Shown: piece by piece, positions 56,660 to 64,000 of the stretch
How the letters are laid out: each line of letters opens with the position of its first letter
Position numbering within the stretch: position 1 is the first letter of the stretch
Source: Pelobates cultripes
Lineage: Eukaryota; Chordata; Amphibia; Anura; Pelobatidae
Reading direction: 5' to 3'
DNA length: 64,000 bases
NCBI GenBank assembly: GCA_933207985.1
Contig: OW240915.1
Coordinates: 272,971,707 to 273,035,706, forward strand
The notes under the pieces: generated by a model
Database searches by the model: none
What the model was told of the DNA's origin: nothing
The model's input: only the letters and a program-made list of their open reading frames with translations
Made by a program: the position numbers and the translations under genes

Positions 56660-58850
56660 ATTTAACTAGCCTAAGCATGGCTCCGATTGGAATAAACTGG
56701 GATCTGTAATAGACTGGACTTTGAATTCATCCTGACCATCAACACTTATAGAGGCAGGATGAACAGTGTGCTTCGTGAAGCGATTACACACCAAAGGCTT
56801 AAGCAATGACTCATGGAATACGAATACATAAGGAATGCGCATGGCAGGAGGTAGTTCCAGTATATAAGAAGCAGGGTTAATTTTACTGGAGATAACATAC
56901 AGGCCTTTGCAACTGGGTGCCAATTTCGTCATAGACAAGTTCAATTTTATGTTAAAGGTTGAAATCCAGACCCTGTCCCAAGCTTGATAACATGATGCCA
57001 TGTTATGTCATTTGTCTGCATGCCTATTATGGTGGGAGGAAGCCATGGCTCTTTGAACTTATTTCAACCTTTCTCTTCTCTAATATCATTCAGATGGTGA
57101 TCAAGAGCATGCAGTTCAGTTTAACAGAACCTAGAAAGATGTCTACCAAACGTAATATAGAAGATACTGTGCCGGGAGGATTAATGTGTATTGTTATTGC
57201 AGGCAAATTCTGCACAAGGGAGGTCAGACCAACTGTCCTTATGGTGAGATATAAAACATTGCAAAATTACTTCTAATGACTAATTAGCTCTCTCTGTTGC
57301 CCCATGTGTTTGAGGATGATATGAACATAAAAATTACAACAGAATGCCAGGTTCAGAATAGAACTTCCTCTAGAATCTGGATATAAACTGTATTCCTCTG
57401 TCAGACACAATTCCCTTAGAGAGTCTATGTAACCTGTAGATTTCCTTCATGAAGATTTTGGTTAACTCAGTTGATGTAGGTAACTTAGGTAGAGGAATCA
57501 CATGGACCATTTTAGAAAAATGATCTACTATCATTAGGTTGGTAGTGTGCCCTTTCGATGGAAGCAACTCTACAATGACGTCCATAGTGAGGTGGAACCA
57601 TGGAAGATCAGGTATAGGAAGTGGTTGTAAGAGTCCACAAGGGAATTGAAATGAGGTTCTCATCATGGCCCAATTGATACAAACCTTAATGTATGCTTGT
57701 ACATCTGAACTCAATGAAGGCCACCAGAATTGTCTGGAAATAGAGGACACTGTTTTGAATATGGCTGGATTTTTGTATGACATAAAGAGAGCATATCACT
57801 TATTTTTGTCATGAGATTTCTCAGAAGGGGTCTCTGTTTGAGCTGCATTTATTCTTTCTATTAATGAGGAAAACATGGATAGTATGGTAATCACTAGTAT
57901 ATATTCAGGTTGTATAACGGGAGTGATCTATTGTTCATAGTCAGATTCAGTTTTGAATTGTCTTGACAAAGTATCTGCCTTAGTGTTCCGGGAACCTGGT
58001 CTATAAGTTATACTGAAATTAAAGCAAGAGAGAAACAAAGACCATTTTGCTTGCCTATACAAACGATATTTAGCTTCACTTATATTTGCCAAATTTTTAT
58101 TATCATTATGGGTTCCTTAAATTCTTCTAATAAATGTCTCCACTCTTTTAGGGCAAGATTTATGGCAAACAATTCACTGTTACCAATGTCATAGTTGGCT
58201 TCTGTAGCAGATAATATTATGGAGAAAAAGCCACAAGGATGAAGAGGAGTATCTTGTGTCTCCCTTTGGGAGGAAACAACCCCTAATCCTGTTTCCTGAG
58301 GCATCAGCCTCTATAACAAAGGATTTAGAAGATTCAGGGTCAGTGAGTATAGAAGCTGTGGAAAAGAGGGGCTTAAGACAATTGAAAGCAGGTATTAGCT
58401 CCTTTCAACATGAGATTGGTGATGGGAGAAATAACCGAGGAGAAACCTTTTATGAATCTGCAATAAAAATTATTGAATTCACTTAATCTTTGGATTGCTT
58501 TACTCCCTTTGACCTAAGCCATTGCAAGACTGCCTCTAATTTGCTAGGATCAATTTTAAAACCACTGGCTGACATGACATAAGTCAAGAACTGTACCTCT
58601 GTTTGATTAAATAAAGATTCCTATAAATTACAATATAAACCATGATGTAAAAGAGTTCTGAGTACTTAACATAATTGTGGTGAGTGGACAGATCAGGAGA
58701 ATAAATTAGTATATCATCGAGAACGAGCTGTACACATGAATGTATATATTCCCTTAAGACATCATTAATGAAATACATAATGCCCACTTCTTGTGTTAAA
58801 TAAGTCTTCCATTCATGCATCTCCTTTATCCAGACTAGGTTGTATGCATT
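56660..58850 (-). pseudogene. Chromovirus (Ty3/gypsy) pol remnant: RT end, RNase H, integrase, chromodomain
   Basis: A heavily mutated minus-strand pol in the usual gypsy order, unlike the Gmr1-like copies. In order down the strand: RT remains with VLDDILIYS (about 58700-58740), the GF..DP.KLEAVL..L connection (near 58530), RNase H with [11 protein letters not shown] and NYDIGNSELFAI (58100-58270), integrase with TMDVIVELLPS and SDRGIQF (57370-57600), then a GDRVW-like end and a VDGQDEFKV-like chromodomain start (56700-56980). Many stops and frameshifts. It resembles vertebrate Sushi-type elements. Confidence 0.8.
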
Positions 58851-58859
58851 CCTACCACC

Positions 58860-59800
58860 TTCATGCCCCTATTTATTCTGATTTTATTTTTGAAATATGT
58901 GTTTTCATGATAATGAAATTATTTCTTGGAATATGTATTTATTAGTATCTTAATTTACACTTCTTCCCATTTCATATTGTTCCCATAAATTATGTGATAA
59001 ATGAGGTTATTGATGATATGCTGATTTATAATTTGAACATTTTCATACAAAGACTCAAGTCCCACATATGGTGAAACACATGGTGACACACAGATGTTTT
59101 GTTTCCATGGACAAACACTTGCCCACGTAAGGAAGGGCACTACTAACGATCCACAGCTGGGAACAATGAATGTTAATTAGGAAGTTACTTAAACAGGAAC
59201 AGGAACCAGATCGGTCTTAAACACAAGACTGAGGAAGACAGAATCAAGGTAAAATGCGTTTCTAGGACAACAAAAGGACTCCACATTATATATTGGTATT
59301 TTATATATATTATTATTTGTTGATTTTATTAATGTTAAATAAATACCCTTTTTTAGATACATAACTGGACTCCTGCATTCCTTAAGAAATTGTATAGACC
59401 TCAACTACAAAAAGCTTCTATTCTGAGCCAGGTTAAAGGCTCCAGACTTGTGAGTACAATAAGAACCATATATATTATTATTCATCTTCTTTACCCTGAG
59501 TTTTTCTGGAATTTTTAAGTCAACAACCCATACTGATGTACTGAAGAGAGGAGTGGTTGCCCAAAATTGACCAAATTGTTCTACACACCAGAGCTAGAAT
59601 CTATAGCTACGGATTATGTGTTTTATTGGCATTTTACTTCTAAACACCCATTTTAAAGGTTTTACACTATTGCTCTGTTTATTTTTTGTCTTTAAAGTTA
59701 TACACACCTAATTGTAAAAGACAAACAAATAATAGTTAAGTGTTTTGATTAATGCATCGTATTTTGTAAGAACACATTGTTATTATACTGTTGAAATATT
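58860..59800. mobile_element. Sequence inserted in the chromovirus RT
   Basis: RT homology stops near 58850 and resumes near 59800, so about 0.95 kb was inserted. Within it, near 59228-59264, CTGAGGAAGACAG and AAATGCGTTTC recall the Penelope-like tails. No target duplication was identified. Confidence 0.4.
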
Positions 59801-60030
59801 AAGCGCTCCACTGTTGTTTTGAGATTCCTGAGATCGAGTTAGGTAAAGATAGTGGCATTTAGTCTATCAAATAGCTCAATCATAAGAGGAATAGGATATA
59901 CATTCCTGATCGGTATTTTATTAAGACTTTAATATTCTATACGTGGACATAGATCCCCCTCTTTCTTGAAGACAAAGAAAAACCCTGCACCTGCTGGAGA
60001 GGAGGATCTACGTATAAAACTTTTGGCAAG
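59800..60030 (-). pseudogene. 5' part of the minus-strand chromovirus RT
   Basis: Readable on the minus strand as the [20 protein letters not shown] and ELFDRL segments of gypsy RT, with stops. It continues the 56660-58850 remnant across the insertion. Confidence 0.65.
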
Positions 60031-60189
60031 GGCATTGGCACGTATCCCTCATTTTCATATATATAAAAACATGTGGAAAATAACATTTACATCACTGATA
60101 TTGATAGAGTTACAATACGGCAGCCGCATGATAGAGATCCAGAACATCACGGCATATAAATGGCCACTGGCCGCTGTGGACTCAAGCTG

Positions 60190-60610
60190 TTAAGTAGCCC
60201 CACCTCAGCAAGATTGACACCGACGTGCGTGTGACTTCACGCAGATGACACACATGCACATTCTGGGGTCAAAGGCAAGGTACAGCCAATCAGAACTGAA
60301 GGAGGGCTATTTAAGCCCAACTTACCTGATAGTCATTGCCCTCTCGTGGTTTCCACTAGCTGGTTATCAGAGAGTGTGTTCCTGATTGTGTTTTTCTGGT
60401 ATTTTACTTGGGCTTTATTTTGACTTCCCTGATTTCTGGTATCCTTGACTTTTGGCTTTCCTCATTGTTGTGTATCATTCTGTGTCCCTGACATCGGCAA
60501 GTATTCTGACTATTCTCGGATACGTTAAGTGCAGCTATTCTAAGGTACAGCTATTCAAGGGTGTGATACAATTCTGCTTGCTGGATGAACTATAATCCTG
60601 ACATTACATC
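60190..60610 (+). other. Possible LTR/leader of the plus-strand chromovirus
   Basis: It contains GGGCTATTTAAGCCC near 60305 as a TATA-like core and sequence running to the gag ATG at 60611. LTR ends were not defined. Confidence 0.35.
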
Positions 60611-63020
60611 ATGGCCATAGATCCTGCAGATTTGTGTCAGCACATTGTAGCTTGCGAGAGAAAGCTAGAGGAAAATGATCACCGTATGGATCAATTTGCT
60701 CTGGCTTTCAATACACTCCTAAGAGGCACGGCTCATTTGCAACCTAAAATTCCTCTGGCAGGTACACCTCTGCCTACTGTACCTACTCCTATAGTGTATA
60801 AGGCACCTACTATTTCTTATCACCACCCCCACATTTTGAAGGTAATACTCAAGAATGTCAGGGATTTTTTAATCAGATTGAGTACCATTTCGAAGTCTGA
60901 ACTGGGTCCTTCCCCACGGATAGAGATAAAATTGGGTACTTAATGAACCCACTGAAAGGTAAAGCCTTAGCTTGGGCCAATCCATTATGGGAAAGCGATA
61001 GGACTGTTGCCCATAATTACCAGGAATTCAAATTAATGTTTTAACCATTGGGAAGGGAGAACAACGCTTCCACTTCCCTAATGCGTATCAAACAAGGGAA
61101 CCGTTCTGTCTCAGATTATGCCATAGAATTCTGCACTCTGGCTTCTGAGGTAGACTGGACTAATAATGGATTAATCACTGCATTTGCAGATGGACTATCC
61201 TAAAATATCCTTGATGAGATTGCACCTAAAGAACTACCAGGGAGGTTAAATGAATACATCACTTATGTTATTCATATCAATACCCAACTTAGGAACAGGA
61301 AGATAACTAGAAATAGAACCAGACATATGAATAGGTCACTGGCACCTCACTTCTCCAATCCTGTTGTCCCTGCCCTTCTGTGCAGTCTGAACCTATGCAA
61401 TTAGGGGTTATTTGGACTGTTAGAGGCAGATAAACAATTTAGGAGAAAAGAGGGCATCTGCTTATACTGTGGCAAGAAAGGACATATAAGAAATACTTGT
61501 CCCATACGCACCTAAGAACTATTAGGGGACCGGCCTTAGGGGTGATGTATATGTCCCCTGGTACATAGGTAGATTTCCCCTTAGTGTTGCTGCTCCATGC
61601 AATAAGATACATTTTACGTGTAATGCTCTGACTCAGGTGCTGCAGAAAACGTAATCAATATGCAATTTGCCAGTAAACACCTCCCACCCATCAAGGAGAG
61701 AGTATCAACCCTGGCCATTGAAGCCATTGATGGGGGACCACTCTCTCAGCCTTTAATTACCCACAAAACACTGCCTATCACTGTCACAATAGGAGCGTTA
61801 AACAAAGAACTCATCACATTTCTGATAATTGTTTCCCCTTCTTGTCTCATTATATTTGGATTCCCATAGCTTGCTAAGCATAATTCCTGTATTGATTGGT
61901 CTAAAGGGGAAATACTGAAATGGGGTAAAGAATGTAGAGAGAAATGTATGTTACCTATTACTAAGAGAGTGGGTATCGTTAATCTACCTACTCCTACACC
62001 TCAGTCTACCAAAATTCCTGTGCATTATAGGGAGGTTAAAGAAGTGTTTAATAAAAGTCACACCAATATGCTACCCTCTCACAGATTCTATGATTGCTCC
62101 ATAGATTTGTTACTCGGCACTATACCTTATCACCACAGGAGAGTAGAACTATGGAGGAATACATCAAAGAGTCTCTACAAAAAGGCCACATACATAAATC
62201 TTCTTTTCCTGCAGGTGCAGGGTTTTTTTTTTTGGTTTTTTTTAAGCCATGTATTGATTATAGGGCATTAAACAAGATCACCATCACAAATTCTTATCGC
62301 ATTCCGTTTATCTCAGCATTGTTTGACAGACACCAGGGTGCTAAGGTGTTTACCAAACTTGACCAAAGGAGTGCTTATAATTTGGTAAGGATTAAGGAGG
62401 GACATGAATGGAGAACTGAATTTAACATGAGAAATGGTCACTATGAGTATCTTATCATGCCCTTCAACTTATACATTCGTATTTCAGGATGCCATTAATG
62501 ATGTTCTCAGAGACTACATTTATACTTTTCGTATAAATGACTATTTGACCAGATGCAAGTACAGTTCTTGGGCTATCATATTTCAGCTTCTGGTGTTTAG
62601 ATGGACCCACGCAAACTAGAAGCCGTTCTACACTGGCAATTACCCAATGGGTTAAAAGCCATTCAAAGGTTTATTGGGTTTGCGAATTATTATAGGCGAT
62701 TCATCAAAGGTTTCTCTACCGTGATAGCCCCCATCACCAATATTACGTATAAGGGAGTTGACTGTAATATATGGTCTAAATAAGTTAATGAAGCTTTTGA
62801 GCTACTTAAGAAATTATTCACTTCTGCTGATATATTAATATACCCTGACACTAGCAAACCATTCATACTAGAGGTGCATGCCCCTGAGACAGGGGTAGCG
62901 GCTGTCCTTTCTCAAATTGAGAGTCAAGATACCCCTTTACATCCTTGTGGGTTCTTTTCTAGAAAGTTGTCGCCAGCAGTTAATAAAAACTTGGCATATA
63001 TTGGTGATGCCAAAAGACTG
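60611..63020 (+). pseudogene. Chromovirus gag-protease-RT-RNase H remnant
   Basis: A plus-strand gypsy remnant, head-to-head with the minus-strand one. Gag starts at 60611 and is followed in shifted frames to a CCHC knuckle (61459-61500). The protease-like region is about 61640-61870. RT has PCIDYRALNKIT (near 62250), the FTKLD and MPF segments, then a gap of YLDD, and MDPRKLEAVL with FANYYRRFIKGFS (62600-62720). RNase H has [15 protein letters not shown] (62930-62975) and stops near 63020. The catalytic YLDD is not found and no integrase remains. Several stops, for example at 61042 and 61201. Confidence 0.78.
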
Positions 63021-63123
63021 TCTTCTAGGGGGCATGTCCTGACACACATGGAGACTGGTCGCATGTAGCTCCACCGACAATAGGCTCCTACAAGTGTGAC
63101 CCATAACAGACGAAACCACCACC

Positions 63124-64000
63124 ATGTCACAGGCAAAGGGCAAGAGAGCCACCGAGAGGCAAGAAAAAGCAAGTTTCTTCACCTCCAAAGAGCACCAGGG
63201 AAAAAATATCCAGCCCCTGGATCACGGCCAAGATGGCGCAGAGGAGGACATCGAGCAGACCTGAGGGTCACCACATCCTGAGCCCCAGATCACCAAAGAC
63301 ATGCTTCAGGGCATGCTGGACACTATGTCCCATAAAATCCTTACCACCCGGCAAACGTCAATCGGAGACCTCAAAAAAACACCTCCAAGAATTGGACACG
63401 AGAACCTCCACAATAGAGGACAAGATGGTGGACCATGCCAAAGCTCACAACACTGACCCACGAGGTAGATGATCTCGCTGCATGCATGGAAACATATGAA
63501 GCCAAGCTCGCCGACATGGAGGCGTAACAACCTGAGGCTCCGGGGAGTGACAGAGGCGGTTGGTGTAGCGGAACTGCTCAGAACTCTGGCCCCAGACTTA
63601 CCATCATACAGCCTTGCTGCTGGATCGGGCACCCAGAACAGCAAGGCCGTGATTCCTACCACCGGACAGCCCCAGGAACATATTGGTGCATATGCACTAC
63701 TTCCATTCCAAGGAAAAATTCCTGAGGGGCAGTAGAGTAAACAGAGACCTACCAGAAAAGTTCTGTGGCATCCAGATATTTGCGGACATCTCCCCAGAGA
63801 CCCTGAAACGCTGGAGGGAATACCACAATATCACAGCACAACTCCGCGAGCAACGCATTGCCTACCAGTGGGGATTCCCGGTAAAGCTGCTGGTGCAACA
63901 CGTAGGGAAAAACTTCACAATTTCCACGCCAGAAGAGGGACTTAACCTGTTGAGAGAGTGGGGTATAACAGATCCCTCCCCACGCAGAAGACCACTGGAG
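63124..64000 (+). pseudogene. L1-like LINE ORF1, frameshifted, runs off the window
   Basis: ORF1 of L1-like LINEs encodes an RNA-binding chaperone. The ATG at 63124 opens a 46-residue frame that meets a stop at 63262. Later frames show NNLRLRGV (about 63525) at the RRM start, a MHYFHSKEKF-like phrase (about 63690), then IQIFADISPETLKRW and IAYQWGFPVKLLV (63770-63895), typical of the C-terminal domain. At least three frame changes are needed, so the copy is dead or poorly sequenced. Its 5' untranslated part may begin near 63020, where the chromovirus stops. Confidence 0.75.

Overview
The window looks like vertebrate, probably frog (anuran), genomic DNA. It holds one intact olfactory receptor gene, and the rest is almost wholly transposable elements and tandem repeats. 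The anuran assignment is inferred from the mix of Gmr1-like LTR elements, chromovirus, CR1-like and L1-like LINEs, Penelope-like fragments and many hAT or TTAA miniature elements. No alignment could be run.

Layout. 1-6.0 kb: two related TTAA/CCYCTTA-ended DNA transposon copies, a TTAAAGG-ended miniature element and a solo LTR with its 5-bp target duplication. 6.0-16.4 kb: a GT-rich repeat, a complete and very young minus-strand LTR retrotransposon (6988-13868), then a 19-bp satellite with a 100-N assembly gap. 16.4-18.4 kb: the intact olfactory receptor gene and a truncated tandem duplicate. 19.3-29.6 kb: inverted repeat pairs, hAT-like elements carrying microsatellites, solo LTRs (one with a hAT element inside) and Penelope-like fragments, one with a hammerhead-ribozyme-like core. 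29.66-39.63 kb: a plus-strand element of the same LTR family, entered by a minus-strand copy and then partly deleted; the outer copy still has matching 5-bp flanks. 40-54 kb: miniature elements, a 37-bp minisatellite interrupted by two insertions, and a 3.3-kb hAT-like element filled with a higher-order CA-rich repeat. 54-64 kb: a CR1-like LINE fragment, two head-to-head chromovirus remnants, and the 5' end of an L1-like LINE running off the window.

The central finding is the LTR family. Its single gag-pol frame has the order gag-protease-integrase-reverse transcriptase-RNase H, so integrase precedes RT although every domain is Ty3/gypsy-type. This is the Gmr1-like arrangement. The gag contains a stretch resembling the SCAN domain. 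The primer-binding site of one copy matches the 3' end of tRNA-Leu over 18 bases. The LTRs contain many inverted repeats, including a possible three-way junction kept in five copies.

Apart from the olfactory receptor there is no convincing host gene; two exon-like stretches are noted with low confidence. How elements entered one another can be read from target duplications: gtatg, gtaca, gatag and cagac for LTR elements, 8-bp near-identical repeats for two hAT-like elements, and a perfect 16-bp repeat for a Penelope-like hairpin insertion.
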